Assembly (NCBI GenBank): GCA_016713925.1
Contig: JADJOH010000002.1
Span: forward strand, 620,001-684,000
DNA: 64,000 nt
From: Bacteroidota bacterium
Lineage (GTDB): Bacteria; Bacteroidota; Bacteroidia; AKYH767-A; OLB10
Direction: 5' to 3'
Shown here in pieces: positions 34,227-43,914 of this stretch (within the stretch, counting starts at the first letter, position 1; each line of letters starts with the position of its first letter). The notes beneath the pieces were generated by a model. It ran no database searches, was not told where the DNA came from, and was given only the letters and a program-made list of their open reading frames with translations. Position numbers and translations under genes: made by a program.

Positions 34227-35514
34227 TTACGACAAGGATTTTAATGCATTCCGGAGACGAACAAACAAATCGTCCAGTTCCTCCATCTTACACGTACCCA
34301 CCGATAAACGATACCAGTTGCTGTCGGCAGAAGCGCCAAAAGCAGAAAAAGGCACCATAGCCAGTTTGGCTTCATTCAGGATATACGCGATGACATCAGA
34401 GGTATTCTCCAGCTTCTTTCCACCGGCAGTCACTTTTCCTTTCAGATCAAACTGTACGGTGAGATAAATTGCAGCAGCGGGCTCAATACATCGTACTTTA
34501 AATCCTTCTTTCCGCAACGCCTCAAAGCCTGCATAGATCGCATGCAAACGGTTCGCTATTTCCGCTTTGAAGGTGGACATAAAATTCACCCATCTCCTTC
34601 TTATTCGAGAGGAAACGTGCGGTGGCTATTTGCTCGGCTTTTGGTGACCATGCTCCGATATGACCAATGATCGCCTTCATTTTATCGATGATATAAGCGG
34701 GACCTAACGCCCAACCCACTCGCACTCCTGTTGCTGCTAAAGATTTCGAAATTCCATCCACATAGATGGTATAGGGACGCAATTCAGGGCGCAGAGAAAC
34801 AGGATCGCAATGATTATTCTCCCCATAAACCAATGCTCCATACACCTGATCATACATGATATAAAGAGGTTTCTGTGCACTTCCTCTTCGCATATTTTCC
34901 TCGAGGACCAGATCGCAAATGGCCTCAAGCTGTTCTTTACCAAACATAGTACCTGTTGGATTTTGCGGAGAGCATAAGGCGAGTAAACGGGCATCGCGCA
35001 TCAAGGGCTTAATATCTTCCGCAAGGGGCATGAAATTATTCTCCGGTCTGCATTCTACTTCTAATGGCTCTGCTCCGAAAAGGTGACAATAGTGATTATT
35101 GTTCCAGGAGGGTACAGGAAAGATGACCTTATCGCCGGCATCGATTAAAGTCGCATAAATACCGTAGATAACAGGACGTGAACCACCGGCAACCAACACT
35201 TCGTTGGGTGTATATTGCAAGCCATACGTATCTTTCGACCATTCGGCCACAGCAGCGCGAAGCTCGGGCATTCCATTGGCCATCGGGTAATTGGTATACC
35301 CTTCCTTGTAGGCATTGATAATTTCGTGGAGAAGCAGAGAGGGAATCGGGAAGATGGATGGATCGAAATCACCAATGGTGAAATTTGAAATCTTCTCCCC
35401 TGCTTTAATGCGCTCATTCACCTCATTTCCGAGTTTAATAATTTCTGATCCGATTAACGTTTCGGCCATTGCAGAAACCGGATAAGAAGTGGATTGCTGA
35501 AGAGTTGCTGACAT
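34227..35514 (-). pseudogene. PLP-dependent class I/II aminotransferase with a one-base frameshift
   Basis: Frame 1 (35514 to about 34584) holds fold-type I aminotransferase motifs: SNFTIGDFDPSIFPIP, NEVLVAGGSRPVIYGIYATL, ALCSPQNPTGTMFGKE, IMYDQVYGALVY and the PLP-lysine segment VDGISKSLAATGVRVGWALG. At 34581-34584 the plus strand has four A; removing one joins GEF in frame 1 to MSTFKAEIANRLHAIY in frame 2, which continues with the C-terminal domain (CIEPAAAIYLTV, ANSNWYRLSVG-like) to 34227. The restored protein is about 427 aa, normal for the family. Both halves look under selection, so this is either a very young lesion or a homopolymer sequencing error. Substrate unknown. Confidence 0.8.
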
Positions 35515-35689
35515 ATGTATAAAATAGGATACAAACCTACGTAAAAGGTCGCATAAAAAAGAGGATAATTCTCATAGTTTTCCCCTCTTAAATTCATGGC
35601 GCATTGATAAGCAAGATGTTTCATCGTGTATAAATCGCAGTAAATAATTGCCTCCCGCCTGCTGAAAAGCACTTAATTTCGCAGCGTAT

Positions 35690-36922
35690 ATGAAAGACAA
35701 GATCCTATTTACGGTTTTAACACTTCTTCTGATCAGCATTTCGTTGCCATCGCCTGCTCAGCCCATCGCTTTGAGTGATAGTAGTCTTCGCGAGACCCTC
35801 ACCCGTGCTGTTCAATGGTGGAAACTAGGTAAAGCGAAGGAAGCGTATTTGTCGCTGGATACTATCACCGGTCAGCCGATGACCACAGAAAATGCAGCAA
35901 CAAAAATAAAAGCCTCGCTTTGGACAGCCAATTATTTGCAGGCACAGCGGAAGATAAAACCCGCAGCCGCGTTTCTGGACAGTGCCATGATTTGGGCAGA
36001 AAAAAATGCCTTGTCAGATGAGTTAATACGCACTTATGAGGCGTATGCGGAATGGCATTTAGCGTCAGGGAATCCTAAAACTGCCATTGTTGCCCGTGAA
36101 GCTGCCTGGAAAATAAAAGACAGCTTGAGCCGCCAGGGCGTTCAGGAGCGAATAGACTCGCTGGAGAATGTCATTGATCAGCTGAACGAACAAAAGTCGG
36201 AAATCATCAATGACAAACTTTCGGATAGAGATGCCGTTAGAGAAGAAGCTGCATCGTGGAAGCAATGGTTTTATCTTCTTTCGGCCGTATGTCTCGCGTT
36301 GCTGGTGATTATTTTTCTCATGAACGGCACGTTGCAACGGTTAAAAAATGCACCACCCGCCCCTGCGCCCGCCTCTCCCCGAACACGAGTGGAACCCGTG
36401 GTAACACCTCCTCCTACACCTGCTCCCGTACAACAGAAGAAAGAAACGAAGACCATCACTCCGGTTGAAAAGGAAAAGATTGCTGTTGCTCCTGTTGCTG
36501 CGCCGGAACCCTTGCGTCCACTTGCTCCTCCGCCATTATCTACAAAGGACATCAAATTCAAACTTCAGGATGTAGAGCTGGTACTGATTCGCGCAGACGT
36601 GCTGGCTCAATACCAGAATGGTGAAACGAAAGCGGTTCGAAATATTTTAAATGAGTACATGGCGCAACTGCCTTTCATCATGAAGACGCTGGATGATGCC
36701 ATTACTAAAAACGAATCAGATCCCATTCTTTTATCGCTGGAGCATTTGAAACAATACCTGCAAGCTTTCGGCATGCAAGGCACGTTGAAGTTGATCGTTG
36801 AAATTGAAGAGGAAGCCAAGACCGAAAAAGTGTCGAAGTTATTGTCGCGTGTTTTTCAGGTGAGGAATCATTGTCGACGGGCGGCCGATGAGGCGAAGGC
36901 TTTGCTGGAGAAGTTGAGTTGA
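35690..36922 (+). CDS. Membrane protein with proline-rich linker and Hpt-like C-terminal domain
   Basis: 410 aa. A signal peptide (LFTVLTLLLISISLPSPAQP) precedes a helical, TPR-like periplasmic region (about 30-165) and a coiled coil (LENVIDQLNEQKSEIINDKL). One TM helix follows (about 192-212, WFYLLSAVCLALLVIIFLM), then a Pro/Ala-rich linker (PPAPAPASPRTR) and a helical C-terminal domain (about 290-410). That domain resembles Hpt phosphotransfer modules in pattern (LEHLKQYLQAFGMQGTLKLI), but Glu stands where the phospho-His would be, so it is at best a degenerate Hpt. A histidine kinase-derived scaffold is one possibility. It stands alone, divergent from the aminotransferase. Confidence 0.6.
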   Translation: MKDKILFTVLTLLLISISLPSPAQPIALSDSSLRETLTRAVQWWKLGKAKEAYLSLDTITGQPMTTENAATKIKASLWTANYLQAQRKIKPAAAFLDSAMIWAEKNALSDELIRTYEAYAEWHLASGNPKTAIVAREAAWKIKDSLSRQGVQERIDSLENVIDQLNEQKSEIINDKLSDRDAVREEAASWKQWFYLLSAVCLALLVIIFLMNGTLQRLKNAPPAPAPASPRTRVEPVVTPPPTPAPVQQKKETKTITPVEKEKIAVAPVAAPEPLRPLAPPPLSTKDIKFKLQDVELVLIRADVLAQYQNGETKAVRNILNEYMAQLPFIMKTLDDAITKNESDPILLSLEHLKQYLQAFGMQGTLKLIVEIEEEAKTEKVSKLLSRVFQVRNHCRRAADEAKALLEKLS

Positions 36923-36944
36923 TGGTATCGGGATTTCGTCCTTG

Positions 36945-37075
36945 CAGGTGATACCACTATTGTGTCCCTACGGGTTACCTGTATTGCGTCCCTACGGGAC
37001 TTTTTGGAGGGAGGAGTGCAGGTGTTACTTGCATTACGTCCCTACAGTACTTTGGAGGGATATGGGGGTTACAGA
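36945..37075. repeat. Imperfect repeat with GTCCCTACGGGAC core
   Basis: GTCCCTACGGG or GTCCCTACAG occurs three times (about 36962, 36990, 37040) within imperfect copies of a longer unit containing GGTNTTACCTGTATTGCGTCC- and TTTGGAGGGA-like blocks. GTCCCTACGGGAC is itself a short palindrome. The 188-bp spacer 36923-37110 holds nothing else. Confidence 0.65.
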
Positions 37076-37110
37076 TTTGCCGAACTGATAGGACTTTGTT
37101 ACGTGACCGA

Positions 37111-37904
37111 TTAATATTCAATCTTAAAATCCATGACTTCGGGTCTTTCAAAATAATCGGAGATGGGGAATTTTAGGGTGACTGTTTTCTTGTCTTCAGA
37201 AAGCTTGGCGTAAGGGTGGTCAACTTTTTTTGCAGGACGAGGCAGATGAACGATGGTTATGGAATAAGCACTACCTAACATCGGCATCATTTGTTTGAGG
37301 GTAGAATCTTTGGCAGCATATTCTTTAATGGCCGCTACTTTGGCTTTTTTACTGAAGACACCTTTGTCGTGCGTAAGGTCAAAAAATTCACCGCCTTTGA
37401 ACGCGTCATTGGTAGCACCGGGTTTTGGCATCATCGTATTTTGACTTCCTTTCTCGGCAGCTGCATCTCCTTCGCCCTCCGGCTTAATTTTTTTGCCAAT
37501 GGCTTCGAGCGCCTTGGGTCCATTGCTGTAAATTTTGCTGAGATCGCCTCTGTTTTTAAACGGAAAGGCATAATTCACGAACATTTCTTTCTCCTTCATG
37601 TTCATGTGCATATTGAAACGTCCGTCGTGAAACAAAGCTTTTCCTCAGCAGTAAGGTTGTCTGCTTCATTGATAAAATCTTTAAAAAGAAAACTGCTGTC
37701 TTTTACTTCATTGTAATCTTTGTTCTTTGAAAGATTATCTTTCCCTCCCATTTCACTCATCATTTCAATCATACGAAACATATCCATTTTCATGGAATAC
37801 TCTCCGCTTCCATCTTCATTGATGGTAAATTCTTCAATGGTATCAAAGCAGGAGGTAAAGAAGAACAATGTTGAACATACAATCAGCAGACGTAACTTTT
37901 TCAT
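37111..37904 (-). pseudogene. Lipoprotein gene with a one-base frameshift
   Basis: Frame 1 (37904 to about 37640) starts with a lipoprotein signal, LLIVCSTLFFFTSC (lipobox Cys near 19), then FDTIEEFTINEDGSGEYSMK, a form seen in Bacteroidota envelope lipoproteins. At 37639-37642 the plus strand has four T; adding one would join NLTAEEK to ALFHDGRFNMHMNMKEK in frame 2, which runs to 37111 and ends YFERPEVMDFKIEY. The restored protein is about 264 aa. No enzymatic motif. The lesion lies in a homopolymer, as in the aminotransferase 3 kb away, so a sequencing error is quite possible. Confidence 0.72.
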
Positions 37905-37968
37905 AGGGCTTTAATTTTCTACTAAATAACTTATTATTTCTATCAGAAGCAAGGAGTGTTCATTAAAT

Positions 37969-39318
37969 TTATCTGGTATCGGCCAATAAACGCAGCATCA
38001 TATCCTCCACTTCTTTCGAGTCCCATTTGTTCTCTATGCCGGGAAGATTCATCACTTCCTTCATGATTTTTTCCTGTCGTTGTCCTTCTCTTAATGCTTC
38101 GCTGTATCTGATATCGGGAGAGAACGTCACCATAGTATAGAGCGGAATCCATCTTTCAGGATACTTCTCACTGAAGCGGGCTTCAATTTTCTTTTGAAGC
38201 AGAAACTCAGGATGTCCTACCTTATCTCTCATCTCAATAAAATTGGCAAGGGCGAGGTCGGCGATGGCATCTCCATCCGGCTTACGCAATCTTTCAAAGT
38301 GACGAAAAATTTTTGACCAGTCATCACCGTGTTCTTCCATCAACTGATCAAAGACTACACAATCTTCAAATCCGCAATTCATTCCCTGTCCATAAAAAGG
38401 AACAATGGCATGAGCTGCGTCACCAATCAATAACAATTTGTCCTCAAAACTCCAGGGGAAGCATCGCACGATGGCCAGTGAAGAAGCAGGATTCGCAAAG
38501 TAATCTTCCTTCAGGGTAGGCATTAACGCTACTGCATCCGGAAACATGCGATTAAAGAATGTCAACATCTTTTCTTCGGTATCCAGGGAGCTGAAAGAAT
38601 ATTCTCCTTCAAAGGGGAAAAAGAGTGTACAGGTAAACGACTTGTCCATATTGGGCAATGCGATGAGCATAAAGGTGCCGCGTGGCCAGATATGCAGGGC
38701 ATCAGGATCCATGGCAAAGTCGCCATTCGCATTGGGTGGTATCGTCAGTTCTTTATAGCCATGATCCAAATAGGTCTGTGAATAATTGAAGCGATCGGTA
38801 TTGAGTTGCATCTGCAGGCGCCCGGCAGAGAATGCACCATCGGTAGAGATAATATGATCTGAAGTCACCTCGATCATTTTTCCGGTGGTGAAGTTTTCAA
38901 AATGTGCAGCAGACTTCTTCAAATCTACCTGTGTACACCTTTCATTGTAATGAATTTCTACACCTTCCTTTTCTGCAAGATCCATCAACACACAATTCAA
39001 ACCACCTCTCGACACCGAATAAATCGCCTGTCCTTCCTTGCCATAAGGCTGATGGCTGAGTGAACTATCGAGTCCGTGCATGATTCGCCCTTTCATGGGT
39101 AATGCCACCTTGCGGATATCTTTATCCACGCCTACTTTTTCGAGTCCTCTCCAACCGCGATCGCTCAGTGCGAGATTGATCGAACGTCCTGCGCTGATTC
39201 TATTGGTACGAAGATCGGGGCGCCGCTCATACATCGTGACTTTATGACCACGTCTCGATAAATAGATGGAGAGCAATGAACCAACGAGGCCTGCTCCTAT
39301 GAGGGTAAATTTTTTCAT
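37969..39318 (-). CDS. kmo: Kynurenine 3-monooxygenase
   Basis: 449 aa FAD- and NADPH-dependent hydroxylase converting L-kynurenine to 3-hydroxykynurenine. The N-terminal Rossmann motif GAGLVGSLLSIYLSRRGHKV and the family stretches ISAGRSINLALSDRGW, YSVSRGGLNCVLMDLA, HIWPRGTFMLIALPN, LIGDAAHAIVPFYGQGMNCG and DCVVFDQLMEEHGDDW identify KMO and not a general group A hydroxylase. The C-terminus has no obvious membrane anchor, unlike mitochondrial KMO. kynU lies 228 bp upstream in the same direction, so both should act in one pathway from tryptophan to 3-hydroxyanthranilate and NAD, or in tryptophan breakdown. Confidence 0.95.
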   Translation of the reverse strand: MKKFTLIGAGLVGSLLSIYLSRRGHKVTMYERRPDLRTNRISAGRSINLALSDRGWRGLEKVGVDKDIRKVALPMKGRIMHGLDSSLSHQPYGKEGQAIYSVSRGGLNCVLMDLAEKEGVEIHYNERCTQVDLKKSAAHFENFTTGKMIEVTSDHIISTDGAFSAGRLQMQLNTDRFNYSQTYLDHGYKELTIPPNANGDFAMDPDALHIWPRGTFMLIALPNMDKSFTCTLFFPFEGEYSFSSLDTEEKMLTFFNRMFPDAVALMPTLKEDYFANPASSLAIVRCFPWSFEDKLLLIGDAAHAIVPFYGQGMNCGFEDCVVFDQLMEEHGDDWSKIFRHFERLRKPDGDAIADLALANFIEMRDKVGHPEFLLQKKIEARFSEKYPERWIPLYTMVTFSPDIRYSEALREGQRQEKIMKEVMNLPGIENKWDSKEVEDMMLRLLADTR

Positions 39319-39546
39319 TCGATATGATTTTCCGGATGTGTTTAACAGATAACAAGATTAACAATAAAAAGATTTGCCGACGTCTTCTTCACTACTGATT
39401 TTTTACGATTTTCATCATAGGGACTTCTTTCTGAAATCCTCCGCTACGCTTTTACATTTAACTTCTTTCTTGCCTACTACTCCCGGTATGGAATGCCATT
39501 CGATCTGATCCCGTCAACCGGCATTCTGCTTTCACCATCTTCCTAT

Positions 39547-40845
39547 CTAAATGGTGGACTTCAGCAATTCACCAAAACGCCAAACATCATAAAACGAATT
39601 GTATAACGGTACCGGAGCTACGCGAATGACTCCTCCTTCTCTTCCTTCCTGATCCGGTTCGCGCCAGTCGGCAATCACTCCGCCTGCAGTCAGTGCATCA
39701 AAAACATTTTTGCCATCTTCCCCCATCTGCAATGAAAGCTGACATCCCTGTTGTTGTTCATTGAAAGGAGTAATTATACGAATGGCACCGGATTTATTCT
39801 TCACGCGCAGTACTTCCTGCACTACATATTGAAGATAAGCTGTCAATTCCAGACTTTTCCTTGTGAGCCTCTCCATTCCTGCTCTGTCAAAAAGTTCGAG
39901 TGAAGCCCGGAGCGCTGCCATTTCGAGGATGGGTGCATTGCTGAGTTGCCAGCTATCGGCGGTCGGTACCGGAATAAAACGATGGGGCATGGTAAATCTT
40001 GTTTCCGGATCGTTGCCCCACCAGCCGGCAAAGCGAGGGAGATGCGGATTACGGGTATGCCGTTCATTGATGAAAGCTCCTCCCACAGTTCCCGGGCCAC
40101 CGTTCAGGTATTTATAAGAACACCAGGCGGCGAAGTCTACATTCCAGTCATGTAAGGCTAACTTTAAATTCCCGGTGGCATGCGCCAGATCAAAACCGGC
40201 ATAGGCCTCCACCTCATGGGCCGCTTCAGTGATGGCTTTCATGTTCAACACCTGACCGGTGAAATAATGTACACCGCCCAGCATGACTAACGCTAATGAA
40301 TCACCGCAATCTTCAATGGCTTCAATAATATCTTCATGGCGAAGAATGTCTTCTCCTTTGCGTGGCTGTAGTTCCACCAGTGCGTCAGCAGCATCAAACC
40401 CATGCCATTCCACCTGAGATTGCAGTGCGTAACGGTCAGAAGGAAATGCGCCACCTTCACAAATGATTTTATAGCGATCGGCAGTAGGGCGATAAAAAGA
40501 CACCATCATCAAATGCAGGTTGACAGTAAGATGATTCATCACCACCACTTCATGCGGTTTTCCTCCTACCAAACGTGCCATACTCTCCCGCAACAACTCA
40601 TGATAGGCAAACCAACCTGTATGTTTTTTAAAATGTCCTTCTACCCCCAGCTTTGCCCAGTCGTTCAGTTCTTCATTTACATATACTGCCGTATTGCGTG
40701 GTTGAAGTCCCAGCGAATTGCCACATAAGTAAACTGTATCCTGTCCCTGATGGGGAGGAATGAAAAACTCATTTCGAAAGGAAGCCAACTCATCCTGCTG
40801 GTCGCGTGTCCGTGCCCACTCCGGCTTATTCTCAAAGGTAAACAT
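39547..40845 (-). CDS. kynU: Kynureninase
   Basis: 432 aa PLP enzyme that cleaves (3-hydroxy)kynurenine to (3-hydroxy)anthranilate and alanine. Typical segments: DTVYLCGNSLGLQPRNT near the N-terminus, VEGHFKKHTGWFAYHELLRE, VVMNHLTVNLHLMMVSFYRP, GFDLAHATGNLKLALHDWNV and the PLP-lysine region FAAWCSYKYLNGGPGTVGGA, followed by RFAGWWGNDPETRF. The length is typical. With kmo downstream it supplies 3-hydroxyanthranilate. haaO and nadC are not in the window. A terminator hairpin (40916-40938) separates it from the oxidase operon upstream, so it has its own promoter, which I could not locate. Confidence 0.95.
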   Translation of the reverse strand: MFTFENKPEWARTRDQQDELASFRNEFFIPPHQGQDTVYLCGNSLGLQPRNTAVYVNEELNDWAKLGVEGHFKKHTGWFAYHELLRESMARLVGGKPHEVVVMNHLTVNLHLMMVSFYRPTADRYKIICEGGAFPSDRYALQSQVEWHGFDAADALVELQPRKGEDILRHEDIIEAIEDCGDSLALVMLGGVHYFTGQVLNMKAITEAAHEVEAYAGFDLAHATGNLKLALHDWNVDFAAWCSYKYLNGGPGTVGGAFINERHTRNPHLPRFAGWWGNDPETRFTMPHRFIPVPTADSWQLSNAPILEMAALRASLELFDRAGMERLTRKSLELTAYLQYVVQEVLRVKNKSGAIRIITPFNEQQQGCQLSLQMGEDGKNVFDALTAGGVIADWREPDQEGREGGVIRVAPVPLYNSFYDVWRFGELLKSTI

Positions 40846-40915
40846 AACAGCTAAGGTAAATATTATAAGTTTTTAAAGAAAGTGTAAATGGTGAATTGGA
40901 GGAATTAAACAAGGA

Positions 40916-40938
40916 AGCCCTGCAAATTTTGCAGGGCT
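40916..40938 (-). terminator. Terminator of the ACIII-oxidase operon
   Basis: Perfect 11-bp arms AGCCCTGCAAA (40916-40926) / complement (40928-40938), 27 bp after the subunit I stop; on the minus strand it is followed by TCCTTGTTTAATT. Confidence 0.65.
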
Positions 40939-40964
40939 CCTTCATTTATTCAACGCTTAATGTT

Positions 40965-42797
40965 TTAGATCCTCGGGGGTATTGCTTTCAGGAGTTTCTG
41001 AGTAAGGAACCGTTTGAGGAATGAAGTCATCCGGTGATCCGGGTTTGCCATAATCATAAGGCCAGCGATGTACCACGGGGTTTCACCGGGCCAGTTACCG
41101 TGCAGATGCTCTATAGGTGCGGTCCATTCAATGGTATTCGATTTCCATGGGTTCTGAACCGATTTCTTTCCTCTCCAGATACTGTAGAAGAAGTTAAAGG
41201 CGAAGATCAATTGCGCCAGACCACCAATGATTGCTGCGATAGAAATCAGGACATTGATATCCATGAAAACACTGAAAGGCTCATAGGCTGTATTGGCATA
41301 ATAACGACGTGGGACACCACCTAAACCCAGGAAATGCATCGGGAAGAAAACGCCATATACTCCGATGATTGTAAACCAGAAATGAATATAGCCCAGTTTC
41401 TTATTCATCATCCTGCCATACATACGCGGGAACCAGTGGTACACTCCTGCAAACATTCCAAAGATGGCCGATGATCCCATTACAATATGGAAGTGAGCTA
41501 CTACAAAATACGTATCGTGGACATTGATGTCAAGGGTTGAATCTCCCAGAATGATTCCCGTTAATCCACCGGTAATAAAGGTGGAAACAAGTCCCATAGC
41601 GAACATCATTTGCGGAGTAAACTGAATATTCCCCCGCCACAAGGTGGTCAGGTAGTTAAAGACTTTTACAGCGGAGGGTATCGCTACCAGCAATGTCGTA
41701 AACACGAATACAGATCCAAGGAAAGGATTCATTCCGGTCACAAACATATGGTGACCCCATACGATGAAGGACAAGAATGCGATCACAAGCATCGACGCGA
41801 TCATTGCTTTGTAACCGAAGATCGGCTTACGGGCATTTACTGAAATTACTTCTGAGGCAAGACCAAGAGCCGGCAACAATACAATATATACTTCGGGGTG
41901 ACCGAGGAACCAGAACAAATGCTGGAAGAGGACAGGAGAACCACCGGAATAATCCAATGGAGCACCATCAATAAAAATATCACTCAGGAAGAAGCTGGTG
42001 CCGAAACTTCGGTCGAAAATCAGCAGCAATGCAGCTGCCAGTAATACCGGGAAGGAGAGTACACCTAGAATTGCAGTAATGAAGAATGCCCATATCGTCA
42101 ATGGAAGACGGGTCATGGTCATACCTTTTGTACGCAGGTTTAAAACGGTTGTCACGTAATTGATACCACCCAATAACGAAGAAGCGATGAACAATGCCAT
42201 TGATATCAGCCAGAGCGTCATTCCGAGTCCGGAGCCGGGTATTGCCTGTGGAAGTGCACTTAATGGAGGATAAACTGTCCATCCGGCAGAAGCAGGACCA
42301 GATTCAATAAATATCGAAGCACACATCACTATTGTCGAAGCAAAGAAGAACCAAAATGACAAGGCGTTAAGGAAACCGGAGGCCATATCCCTCGCCCCTA
42401 CCTGAAATGGAATGAGGAGATTAGAGAAAGTTCCGGACAATCCGCCTGTCAACACGAAGAACACCATGATTGTTCCATGGAGGGTTACCAAAGCGAGGTA
42501 GAAGCCGGGATCGAGTTTTCCATCCTTTCCCCAACGACCAATAATATCTTCGAGGAAGGGGAACTTCGTATCAGGCCAGGCCAATTGTAAACGGAAAATA
42601 AGCGACATTCCCATTGCCAAAAACGCCATAATTATAGCGGTAATGAGGAATTGCTTGGAAATCATTTTATGATCGGTAGTGAAAATATACTTCGCGAAGA
42701 AGTTATTACTCTCCTCATGATCGTGATGATGATCATGCCCATGATGCGAATGATCATCGTGCTGCGTTCCCACCGGGCTATGCTGATTCACTTCCAT
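40965..42797 (-). CDS. ctaD: Cytochrome c oxidase subunit I
   Basis: 610 aa, heme-copper oxidase catalytic subunit with about 12 TM helices. The His-rich N-terminus (HDDHSHHGHDHHHDH) is unusual but occurs in relatives. Motifs of the A1 class are present: TTDHKMISKQF, FWFLGHPEVYIVLLPALGL (the Glu at the top of the D-channel and the His-Tyr crosslink pair), IVWGHHMFVTGMNPF (CuB histidines), the K-channel helix and HDTYFVVAHFHIVMG (heme a and a3 ligands). It receives electrons from subunit II, reduces O2 to water and pumps protons. Last gene of the ACIII operon; subunits III and IV are not in the window. Confidence 0.96.
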   Translation of the reverse strand: MEVNQHSPVGTQHDDHSHHGHDHHHDHEESNNFFAKYIFTTDHKMISKQFLITAIIMAFLAMGMSLIFRLQLAWPDTKFPFLEDIIGRWGKDGKLDPGFYLALVTLHGTIMVFFVLTGGLSGTFSNLLIPFQVGARDMASGFLNALSFWFFFASTIVMCASIFIESGPASAGWTVYPPLSALPQAIPGSGLGMTLWLISMALFIASSLLGGINYVTTVLNLRTKGMTMTRLPLTIWAFFITAILGVLSFPVLLAAALLLIFDRSFGTSFFLSDIFIDGAPLDYSGGSPVLFQHLFWFLGHPEVYIVLLPALGLASEVISVNARKPIFGYKAMIASMLVIAFLSFIVWGHHMFVTGMNPFLGSVFVFTTLLVAIPSAVKVFNYLTTLWRGNIQFTPQMMFAMGLVSTFITGGLTGIILGDSTLDINVHDTYFVVAHFHIVMGSSAIFGMFAGVYHWFPRMYGRMMNKKLGYIHFWFTIIGVYGVFFPMHFLGLGGVPRRYYANTAYEPFSVFMDINVLISIAAIIGGLAQLIFAFNFFYSIWRGKKSVQNPWKSNTIEWTAPIEHLHGNWPGETPWYIAGLMIMANPDHRMTSFLKRFLTQKLLKAIPPRI

Positions 42798-42851
42798 TGT
42801 GTGATTTTTTTCTTTGTTCTAATTTAGTACTAACACTTTATTTAAAAAAAA

Positions 42852-43874
42852 TTAAATTGAAGCTACCGGACTTTTAACACTGTCTGCCGGAGCAGCGGGA
42901 GTAGCAGCAGCCGGTTCGAATACTTTTTTCTCCCCTCTCAACCACTTTGTATATTCATCCTTTTCCAATACACGTACCGGCATCTTCATATTGTAGTGTG
43001 CGACACCGCATATTTTATTACATAGCATAATGTAATCAAACTTATCGTTGCCTGTAATCTCTCTCATTTTTGCTGTAGTAACAGTTGGTTTAAAATGGAA
43101 ACGGGTAGTCATGCCGGGAACAGCATTCATCTGTACACGGAAATGCGGCAGATAAACAGAGTGAATGACATCACGGGAGTTGATCACCAGTTCTATTTCC
43201 TGACCCACAGGCATTACCAGTTCTTTAGCAATTTTATCGTCCTTGGCAGCCACATCTTCCGGATCTACTCCCAATGGATTTGCATCAGTAATATTTCTGA
43301 AAAAGGAAGCACCCAATTTATTGTCCTTACCGGCGTAACGGGTTGTGAAATCAAATTGTTTAGAGTATACCTGAATCTTAATTCCATCTTCCTTCGTCGC
43401 CAAATCGGTAATTTTATTCCACTCCACTAATCCGGTTACGATCAACCCGGCTAAAACGATCGTTGGCACAATAGTCCAAATGGCTTCCAGCTTATTATTA
43501 TCATGGAAGTAGAAGGATCTTTTATTACGGTTATATCTGTATTTATAGGCAAACCAGAACAACAGAAACTGCGTGATAAAAAACACGATGATCAGCACCG
43601 CCCAGTTCAGGTCCATCAACTGATCTACTTTTACTCCATGCTCAGAAGCTGCAACAGGCAAGGTTAGCGGTAGCCATTTAATAGTGGAGTAAGTCATAAG
43701 GGCCAGACCGAAAATCATAAACAAGAGGAATCCCATTCCATTCCATTTGTTCGATTTATCCTGTTCATCATCCTCATTTTCTCCGGAGAGCTCCGCAGCC
43801 ATTTGTGCAACGTTAGCGATGCGTACCAACACCAGAACACCAAACACGATTGCCAGAGTGAGCAAGAGATTCAT
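42852..43874 (-). CDS. ctaC: Cytochrome c oxidase subunit II
   Basis: 340 aa with three hydrophobic segments (about 1-20, 48-66, 90-110 and a further one at 135-155 in the sequence AIWTIVPTIVLAGLIVTGLV) and a periplasmic cupredoxin domain. The CuA site is complete: His in SRDVIHSVYLPHFRVQM and the CxxxCxxxHxxM pattern in CNKICGVAHYNMKM. There is no fused cytochrome c domain; electrons probably come from the ACIII cytochromes. An acidic insertion (ELSGENEDDEQDKSNKW) follows the first helix. The end is an Ala/Pro-rich tail. It lies between actF and subunit I in one operon. Confidence 0.95.
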   Translation of the reverse strand: MNLLLTLAIVFGVLVLVRIANVAQMAAELSGENEDDEQDKSNKWNGMGFLLFMIFGLALMTYSTIKWLPLTLPVAASEHGVKVDQLMDLNWAVLIIVFFITQFLLFWFAYKYRYNRNKRSFYFHDNNKLEAIWTIVPTIVLAGLIVTGLVEWNKITDLATKEDGIKIQVYSKQFDFTTRYAGKDNKLGASFFRNITDANPLGVDPEDVAAKDDKIAKELVMPVGQEIELVINSRDVIHSVYLPHFRVQMNAVPGMTTRFHFKPTVTTAKMREITGNDKFDYIMLCNKICGVAHYNMKMPVRVLEKDEYTKWLRGEKKVFEPAAATPAAPADSVKSPVASI

Positions 43875-43914
43875 ATCTTTTCTTTAATTATTAATGTAAG
43901 TAGTGCGATTGTTA

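Noticed and set aside
34227..34589. Separate 120-aa gene
   Set aside because: It is the C-terminal domain of the aminotransferase in the frame after the homopolymer shift.
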